Positions 10,852 through 22,353 of a stretch of 64,000 bases of DNA are shown here, piece by piece. The notes beneath the pieces are model-generated. The model did not search any database. It worked only from the letters and a program-made list of their open reading frames with translations, and was not told the DNA's origin. This DNA is from Pseudoips prasinana (Eukaryota; Arthropoda; Insecta; Lepidoptera; Nolidae), in contig OX621241.1 of assembly GCA_951640165.1 (NCBI GenBank), positions 4,164,001 to 4,228,000 on the forward strand. The letters run 5' to 3'. The stretch's first letter is position 1; every line of letters starts with the position of its first letter. A program made the translations under genes and the position numbers.

Positions 10852-11105
10852 GACGGTCACCGTAGCCTAGTTGGTAGTGCGCGGTAGTCCTGCCTACTAA
10901 GCTGGTGGTCCTGGGTTCAAATCCCGGTAAGTGGAAATATTTGTGTGATGAGCAGGAATATTTGTTTCTGAGTCATGGATGTCTTCTATGTATTTAAGTA
11001 TTTATCGATCAATATAAGTATGTATATCGTCGCCTGGTACCCATAGTACAAGCTTTGCTTAGTTTGGGGCTAGGATGATCTGTGTGACATTGTCCCTAGA
11101 TATTA
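10852..11105 (+). mobile_element. SINE-A nested in SINE-B
   Basis: Full SINE-A with head CACCGTAGCCTAGTTGG and B-box GGGTTCAAATCCC, ending in (ATT)n. SINE-B sequence continues on both sides, so this insertion is the younger one. Confidence 0.75.
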
Positions 11106-11212
11106 TTATTATTATTATTTCTGTGTCTGAGTGTATAATATGTAAGTATTTAGAAATAACTCTGCCTAGTTTGGGATAGTGTGTGTGTGTGTTAGCTTTT
11201 CTAAGATATTGA
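11106..11212 (+). mobile_element. SINE-B, right part
   Basis: 'ctgtgtctgagtgtataata', then 'ctgcctagtttgggat' and a GT run. Completes the copy started at 10748. Confidence 0.6.
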
Positions 11213-11259
11213 ATATTTAATTACTTACTATCTTAATATAATATAGTTTATTGTCAAAG

Positions 11260-11461
11260 AACGGTGTACATCATAATGTAGATATTACACTTGACAAGAG
11301 TTGAGATACGGTCTTCTAGGATAGAAGCTCTCGCCTTCTTTACGTTGCGGACAATACTCAGTCTTAGTTACCTAGTCTTCTCTTATAAATCAGTCTGTTC
11401 AGTAACAATAATGAATGTGTAAGAGTATGTATGAGTGAATAAAGATGTTAATAAAAAAAAA
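11260..11461 (+). repeat. Retroposon 3' end with AATAAA and A tail
   Basis: Ends 'gagtgaataaagatg' followed by an A run at 11451-11461, the pattern of a retroposed 3' end. No coding segment is visible. Confidence 0.4.
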
Positions 11462-11465
11462 ATAA

Positions 11466-11700
11466 GGCCAGGCTCAGTGGAGCCTAGCCATATGGGTGGA
11501 ACATATTATAGCGCACAAGTGTGTGCGCAACACAAACTTTCTATCCATTCCGCTTTCAAGATGTGATGGAATGACTAGCGACAAAATCGGAAAGAGGTCA
11601 GCTACATTGCCGACCGCTTTACGTCCCCTCCGAGGGTGTAGATACCGCCAACTAACTAACTTCGGGTTGACACTGAGTATAGACCTCCTCAGGTGGTTTT
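11466..11700 (-). mobile_element. SINE-F copy, diverged
   Basis: Reverse copy: 'gtggagcctagccatatggg', 'acatattatagcgcacaagt', 'gatgtgatggaatgac', 'gctttacgtcccctcc'. Confidence 0.5.
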
Positions 11701-12404
11701 CATTGCGTCACCTGACAGTTGAGACGAGCAAAATGGCTCAAGCTGTCTATCAAATAAGACTACACCGCCAACTTTTAGACTTTTTTTTTTTTTCTTTTTC
11801 GGTGTGGAAAATCCTGCATGGATGTCCTCCGCCTTGGGGGAGGCGGAGGGGTCTGTCAGACTCCTACTGACTAAAAACCACCCCGGTGTTCCATCTCACA
11901 CCTGCGCCGGGGGTCGCGGGAACAAACGATACTTCCGCAACAACTCCTACCTCAACATACAAAATTCAGTTTATGTTTAGTTTTAAGGCATTAACTAACA
12001 ATAGTGTTCAAGTTTATAAATTATTTACTAACTAAAATGGATTCTAACTATCTGAAATAAATTATTATTATTATACGGTCAATGATTAATAATATTAGTT
12101 TTGATGTATTAAGATTTCCGTTCTGCTTAATCCGCAAAGGAAATGAGCGTTAAGATATACAATACTTGCGAATGTGGCAAACGGAAGGAGTGTCGGGTTC
12201 CAGCGGAAACACTCCACTCCCTTTGAAGTCTCTCAAGTTCTTTAAGGTTACATTTCAAACTTTTACATTAAGTTTGTATCGTAAAACAATGTAGCAGATT
12301 AATCCTAAAATATTTTTGTATACGTAATTTTATATAAATGTTACGTACAAAGCCCGCTAGCGAAATTAAAACCTGTGTTCATGTCCCTAGAGTATTAAAA
12401 AAAA

Positions 12405-12610
12405 GACAAAAAGTATGGTTGGATCCCCACACAGGATTAATCTTTGTATGATGAGCACGATTATTTGTTCTGCGTCTGAGTGTAATAATTTATATGTAAC
12501 AAGATTTACAAAACTATATAAGTATGTTTTTCAGTTGTCTGGTTGCAATAGTGCAGGTTCTGCCCAGTTTGGGATCAGGCGGCAGTGTGTTATTAATTCC
12601 AATATATCAA
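12405..12610 (+). mobile_element. SINE-B copy, 5'-truncated
   Basis: Starts at the B-box-like 'ggttggatccccacacagg', then 'gatgagcacgattatttgtt', 'ctgcccagtttgggatcagg', ending near 'atatatcaagatat'. Confidence 0.65.
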
Positions 12611-13149
12611 GATATCAAATCTAATCACCGTTTGAAACCTATGTCGCGCCAGAAAGCATTATTACAAGTAAAATACGAGCAGCATTCGGGTAGTATTACA
12701 CCCCCGTGAAAACCCATAATCGGTCACTCCCTAACCATCCGATTGCCGCCGCGTGGAATCCTTTACAAGTTTCGCCAATAATCTTTTAAATGTTTATATT
12801 CAAAAACTGTATACATTTTAATGTCGCTGACAAACAGACGGGTGAACAAATTCCAGCAGACAAAGTCAATATATAAGTAAGTATCAGTGTTTACAAAATA
12901 GTTCGCATTCTAACATTAGCAGCAAAAGACAGGTACCACCTAGAAGAGCCATAATAGACACTAAAGCTAAACATCTTGCGTCCCAACTACTAGTACCAAA
13001 TTTAAACACGAAAGTAAATTCGTATAAGCCGCCGGATGTGCCCCATTTGAGGAACGGCCCACGCTTTTATTCGCGTTTAGACAAATATAAGAAAGCTGCA
13101 GTTACAGCGGAAGATAAGATATAAAAATATAGTGAAGATATTGAGAAGT

Positions 13150-13266
13150 AGCCGTGTGGTTTCCGGCCCGGAAATAATAACAAGGCCACCCTTATACCGT
13201 CCCGTGGGGGTCGTAAACGGCGTCTATAACAGGTATTCGGGCAGCAGCGCCTCCTGTGTACTAGTA
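13150..13266 (+). repeat. Repeat J, left part
   Basis: 'gtgtggtttccggcccggaa' and 'ccgtcccgtgggggtcgtaa' match repeat J at 60495-60735 and 58105-58166. The copy is interrupted by the GC-rich retroposon and continues at 13751. Confidence 0.55.
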
Positions 13267-13277
13267 ACCACCTAACT

Positions 13278-13739
13278 TGCCCTAACTCCAGAAGGAGGCC
13301 GCCGAGGATCGGGAACGAGCCGACCCCGCTCGTAGACGGAGGAGGCGTCGGGGCGGCGGCGGCGGCAGCCGTTAGCCCTACTCCCCTCGGGGTTGCGGTG
13401 GCAGTATGAGAAGTGTCCTCTACTGCCGCCACGTGCAAGCAGCCCCGGGAAGACAGCGAACTGTTTGTGGCGCAGTCGCTGTGCCGTACTGGCAGGAGTC
13501 GGCAAATGGGGAGGGCAACCCACAGGTCTCCCCGGGTGCGTGTCCCGACCATCTGGGACACGGCGTAAAAGGGGGGCACCGGAGCAGCATACCCGCGTTC
13601 CCGGGGCTCCCCGTATCAGGCGCCAGAAAGAGTCCACGGCAGGTTAGGTTTAGTTGGTGCGAGTCTGACATACCCACCCGCAGACACTTTTTGCGGGTGG
13701 CATGCATTAGCATTCCCACTGAATATCAAAAAAAAAAAA
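13278..13739 (+). mobile_element. GC-rich poly(A) retroposon, copy 1, complete with TSD
   Basis: A 462-bp GC-rich element ending in an A run (13728-13740). The 11-bp direct repeat ACCACCTAACT lies at 13267-13277 and 13740-13750. The host repeat J reads 'ccacctaactgcgg' elsewhere, so the insertion point is exact and this is a complete retroposon. A (GGC)n-rich 5' part is followed by a longer body with a conserved hairpin CACCCGCA..TGCGGGTG near 13675-13700. No clear pol III boxes. Copies at 9826-10259 (minus) and 52495-52785. Confidence 0.7.
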
Positions 13740-13740
13740 A

Positions 13741-13835
13741 CCACCTAACTGCGGACGCAAACCGCTTCAAATGGCATTGTTATAGGAATCTTTGGCGGAG
13801 GCCTTTGAGCCATGGACGATATCAGGCTGGTGAGC
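13741..13835 (+). repeat. Repeat J, right part
   Basis: 'ccacctaactgcggacgcaa', 'ccgcttcaaatggcattg', 'ggacgatatcaggctgg' rejoin with the left part at 13150 once the retroposon and one copy of the target duplication are removed. Confidence 0.55.
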
Positions 13836-14284
13836 TGATATTGAGTGGTACTCCGACTAAGTTACTCATGCCCATGACTACAGCGAATTAAGATAAAATG
13901 TTACTTGGAACAAATTCTGTACGGTGCGTTACCTCATTTAATTGTTGCTACTGTTTAGCGCGTCCCAGAGGTGTCAAGAGCTGAAGTCTACAGACGTGGT
14001 CGCCTTCGACCCCCTTAAATACCAACTCATTATTAATACAGTGTATTCACTTTTTAGTACACATCGCCTAAACATGATTCGCAATGAATGAAGGTCTTTA
14101 CAAATTTTCCTCCTTTTCTCTTAATTAATTAAACAATTATATTGCAATTATCAAATTGCAGGAAAACCACATACATATATATATCTCAATTATCCATGTC
14201 AACTGTTTATAGTGTCTATGGTATGTTGTTATTTTATAGCATATATATTAATATGTATTGCATGTATTACATATAAGTATGTAT

Positions 14285-14545
14285 AGTTTTAGAATATGCA
14301 TTTGTACTGTACCTACATACATATTGTAGGTGCTTCCTCACCTTAATCTTCACTACATTATTACTTTTAAGTTCATATTTTTGTGTGCTTATTATTCTTT
14401 TACTATCGTTTGTTACACCTTTATACTACCCATTTTTCATTTCTCATTAGTTTTGTCCATCCCTTTGTACAATAACTGCTTGTGTATTTTTTTTTTAATT
14501 CTGGTGTACAATAAAGAGTTTTGTATTGTATTGTATGTTATATCA
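14285..14545 (+). repeat. LINE 3' UTR with AATAAA and (ATTGT)n tail
   Basis: T-rich stretch ending 'gtgtacaataaagagttttg' and then 'tattgtattgtatg', a short tandem tail typical of CR1/jockey-group LINEs. No RT sequence remains. Short ORFs here are chance. Confidence 0.5.
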
Positions 14546-14549
14546 TAAC

Positions 14550-15370
14550 ACAATGCCTCAAAATATTGGTTTAAATCTAACATGAGAAGATTCAAAACTA
14601 AATCTGAACTACCTATAAACAAATAAAAGAAGGCGGAATTAGACTTTATTATTTTAATCCACCGTTTGGGAACCGATTGTTATAGTTATTTTTTATTCGA
14701 CATGAAATTCTTTCGAGTTGATTAAATCAGATTATAACCGTATAGTTTATAGAATGATGATGTCGGTTGAACATTGTTTAATATATATGTATACTAAAGA
14801 ATTACAACAATTGACAATAATTAATAAAAGATAATTCGTATTGATTCTATTTAGTAATTGGTTGCCCCAATCTCAAAAATTTTTTCTTCAATAAAAATTA
14901 GCGAAGCAATAAATATCTCGGCTATCAGTGGATTACAATGTTTAAACAATAGCGTGGGCGATCCAACACAGCTTAGCAAAACTTGTCGAAGGTAATTTGG
15001 AAATTGTGGCCGTTTAGGAAGTGCCGATTAGTTCTATTATTAATAAATTTTTGTGAATCGACTGGTTTTATAGTACTACGTAACGTGTTTGTCGATCTTT
15101 AAGACTATAGACCCATGATTTAAATGGGGTACAGCATGTGTTCCGAGTGGTTTTCTGGTGGACTGCTTCAACAGACAACAGAGGCGAGCAAGGTTCAAGC
15201 CATGTAGCATGTAGCCTCATTTAGGGTTCGAACTTCGACCTAGGATGGTTATGGATGTGGATAAGTGGAGATGCAAGAGAGGGTTAGTTTTTAGGGTGCT
15301 TCAGCGCCCAAAACTACTTGAGACTGGCCGCTGAATATTGTTATTATACAATGTATAGCGACTTTGTATA
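14550..15370. other. Unassigned AT-rich stretch
   Basis: No ORF, splice-supported exon or family match seen. Confidence 0.45.
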
Positions 15371-15376
15371 ATAATA

Positions 15377-15578
15377 ACATCCAGGGCCATTATTCACACA
15401 CGGCCATCTAATCCCAAACTAAGCAGATCTTGTACTATTGAAGTCAGATAACTGATATATCACGTATACATAATTCCACCTAGACCCAGGACAAATAGAC
15501 ATGTTCATGCACACAAATGTTTGTCCTGGGTGGGAATCGAACTCATGACCTGCAGCGTGAAAAGCAACCACGTCAAAT
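15377..15578 (-). mobile_element. SINE-C copy
   Basis: Reverse copy: 'ccattattcacacacggcca', 'acatgttcatgcacacaaat', 'gtcctgggtgggaatcgaac', then the tRNA-like head 'cctgcagcgtgaaaagc'. Confidence 0.7.
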
Positions 15579-16002
15579 GGCCCTTTAAATTCACGAGCAT
15601 ATGATTTAATGTTACACTGATTAAGATTTTAAACATAAATTACGATTCACTAACCAACTAACCTTTACTTATCACCTACTCTCCAATGATTACTCAATAA
15701 CTAACATCATTATGAATCAATGAGTTGATCATTGTCAAATCAACATACCAGTGGCCGGGAATCGAACCCACGCACGGCATTGGCGCCCACATGGCACAAA
15801 AACCCACGAGTAGTCTTAATAACTGATGACAGTACACAAACACTCTTGTTTTGTAGAGTAAGCGCTATAAAGAGTTAGTTTTATGTCTCTACAATTGGTT
15901 GTTGAACACTTGAAGGTGTGATGTAGAGATTGGGATACATATTTATAACTTCCGTCTCAAGACTTGTCCTGTTTTGATTGGATACGGTATAAGAATCAAA
16001 AT

Positions 16003-16335
16003 AAATAATGTCGTCTCCTACTCGAATTTCGACCAAACCGACCAATCTCGATAGAGAATAGTCATCTGGATGGGACATAATTATAGTGCACAAGTGAGTG
16101 CCCAAACATATACTATCACTCACATGATCCGATGGGACGACTAACCACATGACCGGAAAGCGGTTAGGTAAGACTGACGGCTTAACGTGCTGTCTGAGGC
16201 ACGGGAGTGTGATAACACTTTCGAGCAGATACTGAGGAATTTTCTTAACAGAAAAATCCCAAAGACATTTTTCCACCGACCCCCGATAATTGGAACCCAA
16301 GACCGCAATATCTGTGGTTTAACACGCTATCTCTA
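16003..16335 (-). mobile_element. SINE-F copy, long
   Basis: The longest SINE-F here: 'aatttcgaccaaaccgacca', 'cgatgggacgactaacc', 'acggcttaacgtgctgtc', 'ttcttaacagaaaaatccc', and a decayed promoter head near 16290. The ORF at 15881-16300 is a chance reading through it. Confidence 0.6.
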
Positions 16336-16479
16336 GACAGGAAATATCCGTCAAGTCTGACTTAATCGGACCCATTCCTACATACTGGGCTATGTAAATA
16401 TGCCCATTAACTTCTGATAGCTAATTGTTAGATCTTAATCTACCCTTGTTATGAACATTATTACAGTTAGCCTAGTTAG

Positions 16480-16630
16480 CTTTTACTGCTTCGCTGGACA
16501 ATGGACGGTTGGCTTTATTTGGGACGCCTTGTGAAACTGGCGCTCTACGTTAAGACGCAAAAAGGAAAGGCTCTCCTCCTAGATCAGAATCGGCATTTTA
16601 TAGATATGAATGCTAGCTAAGACTCATTAT
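16480..16630 (+). repeat. Dispersed repeat O fragment
   Basis: 'gcttcgctggacaatgga', 'cttgtgaaactggcgctcta', 'cgttaagacgcaaaaagg' recur at 24735-24800 and in part at 39385 and 45715. Confidence 0.45.
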
Positions 16631-16791
16631 TAACATTCCAGACTAAAGCATAATTTGTTTAGTGTTGTGGTCTTGGTGTCTCCTAAGCTCATCCGGAAGG
16701 GGAGAAAGGTTGGTAACTCCTGATGATGCAATATGTGTTGCAAGCATTATAAGGCTACGATAAAGTGGCAGTTAAAAAACAAATAATAATA

Positions 16792-17050
16792 ATATCTTGG
16801 GACATTATTCACACACGACCGTCTAATCCCAAATTAAGCAGAGCTTGTGCTATGGAAACCAGATACGTGTATACTATACTTACTTTACATGTACTACTTT
16901 TTCTTTTGTAAATACATACTTATATATATAATTACACCCAGACTCAGGACCAACAGACATGTTCATGCGCACAAATATCTGTCCTGGGTGGGAATCGAAC
17001 CCACGACTTGTGGCATGAAAGGCAAGCATTTACCAATCACGTCAACCATG
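16792..17050 (-). mobile_element. SINE-C copy
   Basis: Nearly complete reverse copy: 'atcttgggacattattcaca', 'catgttcatgcgcacaaata', B-box complement GGGAATCGAACCC, 'catgaaaggcaagcatttac'. Confidence 0.72.
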
Positions 17051-17361
17051 ACACAAAATACTACTTAAAATCTAGTTCTATAATACAACAACATGCCTTT
17101 ATCTAATCATAGTTGTATCTCCACACCCAAAAGAATAATGTACAAAAAAATCTCCGTAAGATGAGCGTGGGCACGTCTTATTTGGTGCCGGAGAATCAGA
17201 TGCTATGCGCATTGCGCACGAGTCTCGCGACGTGATCCACGGAATCGTGTCGTCTACAAACAGATGGTAAGTCTAATGTTTACTAGTAAACTGTTGTATA
17301 CGATAAACGTCGTAAATACAGAGAAGTTAAGTGGTTAGACCACAGATAAATTAAATAATAA

Positions 17362-17580
17362 TAATTCATTTCTGATCGAATTTCGGCTACGGCGGCCAGT
17401 CTTAATGGAGATGAACTACCCTGAACATAATATAATACAACACAAGTGTATGCGAAAGCACAGGGGCACTTTCTATCATTTCTAGCCACAACCTGGGATG
17501 TGAAACCAGGACTCCACAATCTAGGACCAACGTGACAGAATATAACAATTAAACCCCGAATGTCGGCCGCAAAATGAATC
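17362..17580 (-). mobile_element. SINE-F copy
   Basis: 'aatttcggctacggcggcca', 'gtcttaatggagatgaacta', 'gcacaggggcactttctatc'. Abuts repeat H at 17588. Confidence 0.58.
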
Positions 17581-17587
17581 CCTTTTT

Positions 17588-18013
17588 CGGGTTCCGTAGC
17601 CAAATGGCAAAAAACGGAACCCTTATAGATTCGTCATGTCTGTCTGTCTGTCCGTCCGTATGCCATAGTCCACATGCCCATTTTTTTCCGAAACTATAAG
17701 AGCTGTACTGTTGAAACTTGAGGTTTCTAATATCATTTTTTTTCTAAACTGAATAGTTTGCGCGAGAGACACTTCCAAAGTGGAAAAGTGAGTGCCCCCC
17801 CCCCCCTGTAACTTAAAGATAATGATAAAACTAAAAAAAATATATGATGTACATTACCATGTAAACTAACAACGAAAATGGGTTTGAACGAAATCTAGTA
17901 AGTAGTTTTTTTAATGCGTCATAAATCGTAATTTTACCTTTCATTTAATCAACTGAAATACTTGCTGCTGCGGAACCCTTCATGGGCGAGTCCGACTCGC
18001 ACTTGGCCGGTTT
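17588..18013 (+). mobile_element. Repeat H copy, internally deleted
   Basis: Starts GGGTTCCGTAGCCAAATGG after TTTTT, contains a C9-10 run near 17800, and ends CGCACTTGGCCGG before TTTATT. Shorter than 1174-1752 because a middle segment is missing. Confidence 0.62.
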
Positions 18014-18059
18014 ATTATTAGACATATTTGATAAGTGAAGATAGCTTTTAATTATTATA

Positions 18060-18296
18060 GTTAAAGTTACTTTCAGGGTTCGTACATCCCGCGTACGTGC
18101 ACGCTCTGGAATTAATTACATGCTGCGGTGTTTCCTCAGCGCTACGACGTGTCCTTCTTCAAACGACGCCGTGACGTTTAAAGAGAGTACTAATCTCACG
18201 GTAGGCAGCGGTTTGTTGTGCGCATTGGCATTGCAAATGACCATAAGAAGCGGTTACATCTTTCCATCAGGTGGGCCATAAAAAGTCTCTGGGTAA
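18060..18296 (+). repeat. Dispersed LINE-like 3' segment
   Basis: 'aatctcacggtaggcagcgg', 'gcattggcattgcaaatgac', 'catcaggtgggccataaaaa' recall a widespread lepidopteran retroelement tail. No second clear copy here. Confidence 0.4.
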
Positions 18297-18732
18297 ACGG
18301 CAAAAAAGCCCAGCAATTAAAACAACACGATACTTAAGAAATTTTGAATAATTTACACCCGTTAAATAAAGTGATACCGAATTAATAAAAATAGCTGTCC
18401 ATGATAATAAAATTGTCAAATCCAAAGTAGCGAAAATTCCAGCACACAATAACTAACCAAAGAATGTTAATAAACCACACTTTCTTAATCAAACATCTAA
18501 ATAAATAAAATCCTAAAGAAATCTCGCACCCAATAAAACTCTAAACTTCGGGATCACAATGTGTTTACGACATCGCGTTGCGCGTGAGTGTTTTCTTAAC
18601 CCACTTTGATTTTAATGTTCTCGAGAAAGTGAATTGGGGTTTGGCGGTAGAGCCGGAGGTACAATTTGTAGAAGTGATTTGCCTCTCATAAATAATTAAG
18701 TACTGAATATCTATAATGAAAAAATGACGAAT

Positions 18733-18980
18733 GACGGTCACCGTAGCCTAGTTGGTAGTGCTCCTGCCTACGAAGCTGGTGGTCCTGGGTTCGAATCCCG
18801 GTAAGTGCAAATATTTGTGTGATGAGCACGAATATTTGTTTCTGAGTCATGGTTAGTTTCTATCTATACAAGTATTTATCTATCAATATAAGTATGTATA
18901 TCGTCGCTTGGTACCCATAGTACAAGCTTTGCTTAGTTTGGGGCTAGGATGATCTGTGTGACATTGTCCCCAGATATTAT
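18733..18980 (+). mobile_element. SINE-A copy, well preserved
   Basis: Intact head with GGGTTCGAATCCCGG and full 3' domain ending 'gtccccagatattat'. Followed immediately by a SINE-B copy on the other strand. Confidence 0.75.
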
Positions 18981-18989
18981 TAAAAAAGA

Positions 18990-19127
18990 AAGATCTTAGG
19001 ACGACTCGCACACTGCCATGTGATCCCGAACTAGGCAGAGCCTGTACTATGACTAACAGTCAACTGATAAACTTTCTTATATAGTTCCAAATACATACAT
19101 TACAGACAAATCCACCCGGACACAGCA

Positions 19128-19132
<5 letters not shown>
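18990..19132 (-). mobile_element. SINE-B, part 1, interrupted
   Basis: Reverse tail 'gcacactgccatgtgatccc' through 'acccggacacagcaaa'. The SINE is broken by an (AAT)n-bounded insertion and resumes near 19346. Confidence 0.6.
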
Positions 19133-19158
<26 letters not shown>

Positions 19159-19345
19159 TCTTTTTATTTTCTCTTTCACAATGGTACCTTAATTCTAAAA
19201 CATGGTTACTTTATGAGACATAAGAAAGTAACATTGTGAGAGACTGGTGCCTGAGATAGGTTTGATAAAACCTGTATTACAGGTCACCAGGCCTCCCCCT
19301 GATGTTAGCATTCAGTAAAAACATAAGGGACTCTCTGTCTGTTTG
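19133..19345 (-). repeat. LINE 3' stub with (ATT)n tail inside SINE-B
   Basis: On the minus strand it runs to 'gaaaataaaaagaattt' (AATAAA-type signal) and an (ATT)n tail at 19133-19156, as expected for a short LINE 3' insertion. Confidence 0.5.
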
Positions 19346-19430
19346 TCAACAATACTGCTCTTCATGCAAAGATTTGTCCTGGATGGGGATCGAATCCATA
19401 ACGTCTCGTTTAACAGTCAGGGTCACTAAC
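19346..19430 (-). mobile_element. SINE-B, part 2
   Basis: 'gcaaagatttgtcctggatg' and B-box complement GGGGATCGAATCC complete the copy begun at 18990. Confidence 0.58.
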
Positions 19431-19449
19431 TACTAACCCAATAGGAATA

Positions 19450-20480
19450 ATATATTGAAGGAAAGGAATATAATATTAAAAAAGGGTGTGTTTTAACCTT
19501 ACTATCTTCACTAACTTATATCTTTCAACTTCCGTTCGCCTCGCCCGATCAAAGTTTTGGTATCGCTCTGGTCGCGCATTCACCACCTTACTCCTCAAGT
19601 CAATAAAAATGTTTTTAACATTACATCTTGATATGAAAGGTTGGCTGGCAGATTTCAGCATAAATTCCGCTTCTCTACATCAATCTACAAAAAGGTATAT
19701 AAAGAAAAGAAATACATAACATATGAATTTTCCATCATAATATAATTTGCAAATACATAAAAATACCTGCATGTGTCACTCTTTACACAGCAGTATGCAT
19801 CAGCAGTAAAACTGCGCATACGGCGATCTTTGATTATATTGCCCAATAAAGAAACCATGATTCACACATTTGTTCGCGATTACTCACAGATTATTGACTT
19901 TCACCGCGTTATACAGTAACCTTAGTTAACCCTCCGGTCACTGGAGCGTATGTTAGTTAGCGGGTTATTAGTGGTACTCATTGCGAAATGCATGCGTATA
20001 CGCACGTGGGAAGTTACCTGTCCTCAAATGTTTTTTGAAATGGGGGCAAATTTCTTGACATTTTTATTGTAAGTCTTAAGATTCGGACATGTTTTAAATA
20101 TGGACATCTGTTTTTATAATATGATTTACAAATGAGACAGTGTTTCCTTTGTTTTAGTAGAAAGGCAAACGACCACGTGCTCCATCTTATTGTAAGTCAT
20201 CACCGCCGCCCATCGACTCTCGCAACACCAATGGGAAAAAAGAAACAGGCTCGCTTTTTAAAGCGATTCCTCTTAAATGTTGCTACCGTTTAGGGCTATC
20301 TAGTGGTCTTATATATGGTTTCTAGACATACGCGGCCACATTCGCAGGTTACTCAGGAAAAAGTCATACACTGGAATTGATAAGTTCCTTCTTATATTAT
20401 TGTGTACCCTGTGTACCTATCTTTTAATCTCTGCACCTTTTCAAAGTAGACTGGCATTAAGTCCACATATATTATACAAC
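19450..20480. other. Unassigned stretch
   Basis: Short overlapping ORFs on both strands near 19480-19720 look coincidental. Nothing else is recognised. Confidence 0.4.
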
Positions 20481-20487
20481 TTACTTA

Positions 20488-20727
20488 TCGTAAGGGCAGT
20501 GGTTACCCTAGTGTCAGTTGTTCAAGCCGCCCAGTAGGCCTCTGACATGGCTTAACGACTGTTGTCTAATGACTACAACCGGGACCGACAGCTTAAGGTG
20601 CCCTCCGAAGCACGAAGACGCTCTCAGTAATTGCACCACTTTGGTGGTCACTCATCTATGGACTGACCGCGAGCCTAGCTGGTTAACTTCGCCGATTACT
20701 TACGAAACGGTGAAAGCATCTAGCTAT
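20488..20727 (-). mobile_element. 5S-derived SINE-E copy
   Basis: Reverse copy: 'gggcagtggttaccctagtg', 'caagccgcccagtaggcctc', 'ggtggtcactcatctatgga', 'ctgaccgcgagcctagctgg'. Confidence 0.7.
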
Positions 20728-21359
20728 AAAGTAGCGCTCAAGTTATAAAGACGATGAAGCTCACTTTATTGCAAAATTAAGTAAAACATAACAAAGGATA
20801 CAAACAAGGAAATTAGCCTATTTTAATGCAATTGGCGGTCTTATCACTAAAAGAAAAGCGACTCTCAGACCAGTACTGAAAACAAATCTGATGAAGGTAG
20901 TAGAAGGTGTACTAATTGCAATAACAAGTTTTAATCCTAAATAAATAAATTATTATAATTGATAAACTTTTTACGAAGTAAGATAAAAACAAGAAATTAA
21001 TACTCTTTATTAGACTACAAATCCGTTAATCTTGACAAACTATTATAGCAACCTAATACAGAATTAAACACGGTAGACAATATACTCATTATCAAGTAGA
21101 ATAAATTGATTGTTAAGAAGACTATTTATTACTCAATAAGACCAACCCGGAAGCTGGAAGTAATTTCAATGAGACAAGAGTTCACTGAGATAACCGTGAT
21201 GGCTTTTAGGGATGTGACCATACTATAATATGTTTCTATCGACTGTCTCGATATTCTAGCAATACGTATAGTTTACCGTGGATGAAAAGTCTTGGGCTTA
21301 GTTAACGAACGGGTCTTAAATTATCATTTTTCTAACTAGAAATATGTAATAATAATAAT

Positions 21360-21590
21360 AATAATGTCCTCCTAGCCTAATTTCGGCTACGGCGGCCAGT
21401 CTTAATAGAGATTAGCCATCTGCGCGTGACATATTATAGTGCACAATTGATCTATAGATATAGATAGAGCTCATGACCCGGTGGGACACCTAGTGAGACC
21501 GAAAGACCGACGGCTTTACGTGCTCTCCGATTGCTGATGCTGATAATTTTTCTTTTTACAGAAACGTCCCAAAATCACTTGACCAAACAA
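21360..21590 (-). mobile_element. SINE-F copy
   Basis: 'cctaatttcggctacggcgg', 'cagtcttaatagagattagc', 'gacatattatagtgcaca', 'acggctttacgtgctctccg'. Confidence 0.62.
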
Positions 21591-21671
21591 AAATCCTGAA
21601 AGTACTGGCCTGTTATTGTCTCGTCATTAAAATGATTGGAATGTTAAGAATCTTGATTTTTTTCTTATACC

Positions 21672-21717
21672 TTAATTTCATATTATTCTTACATGTGTAA
21701 GAATAATATGAAATTAA
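21672..21717. repeat. 46-bp near-perfect palindrome
   Basis: Arms of 22 bp (21672-21693 and 21696-21717) are exact reverse complements around TG. Weaker inverted similarity extends outward (ATTAAAATGA-type matches near 21628 and 21760), suggesting the core of a longer foldback element. Confidence 0.75.
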
Positions 21718-22157
21718 ATTAAATATAGATATAAGAATTGAAGTATTAAAGTTCATTTTAATATCCAAAAAATATCGATCTAACGGGACACTAGAATTAC
21801 GCCAGCAAATTCTAATCTCTATGATTAGAACCTTGAATTTTAATAAACTTTCTATTTGTACATCTGTATTGAACAAGCTCCCTCAAAACTTGTTAAAACT
21901 ATTTTATACTTCTATGCTCACAACTAGATTGAGTAGTTTTAAATAATTCAATTTTAGAAATAATCGGCTTATCGAATTTCATAGATCGGCTTATGATATT
22001 TTAAACGGTATAAAATATTGAATGATTTATTATAATTATGCTTCAAACTTTCTCACGCTGATTCAGTTGAGTTCTTCTGATCGGTTTTAAGAGTGATTTA
22101 ATATCTTTAACATTATAAGGTTATTTATCAACTAATAGTTGTAAGTTGTTAGTTAAC

Positions 22158-22214
22158 GTCTTCAAATCCAATTAAGAATCTTAAAATGTACGATTCCTAA
22201 TTGGATTTGAAGAC
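22158..22214. repeat. 57-bp inverted repeat
   Basis: Arms GTCTTCAAATCCAATTA and its exact reverse complement (22158-22174, 22198-22214), with GAATC/GATTC also paired inside. Confidence 0.75.
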
Positions 22215-22353
22215 AAATTATCTATGATTATTTTTAATGTATCGCTTAGTTATCTATTTACCTGCTTAATTAATAATTAGACAATTTTTGTAATTAAGAC
22301 CCCATTAAATATTTATTGCAATATTTCAAGTCTTTTTCTCTCCATAGTTTATG

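Noticed and set aside
13067..13891. Overlapping ORFs up to 170 codons
   Set aside because: Same GC-rich retroposon as at 9826; the longest runs across the insertion boundary into a different repeat, so it is not one gene.
15881..16300. 139-codon minus ORF
   Set aside because: Lies within a SINE-F copy and reads through its promoter head.
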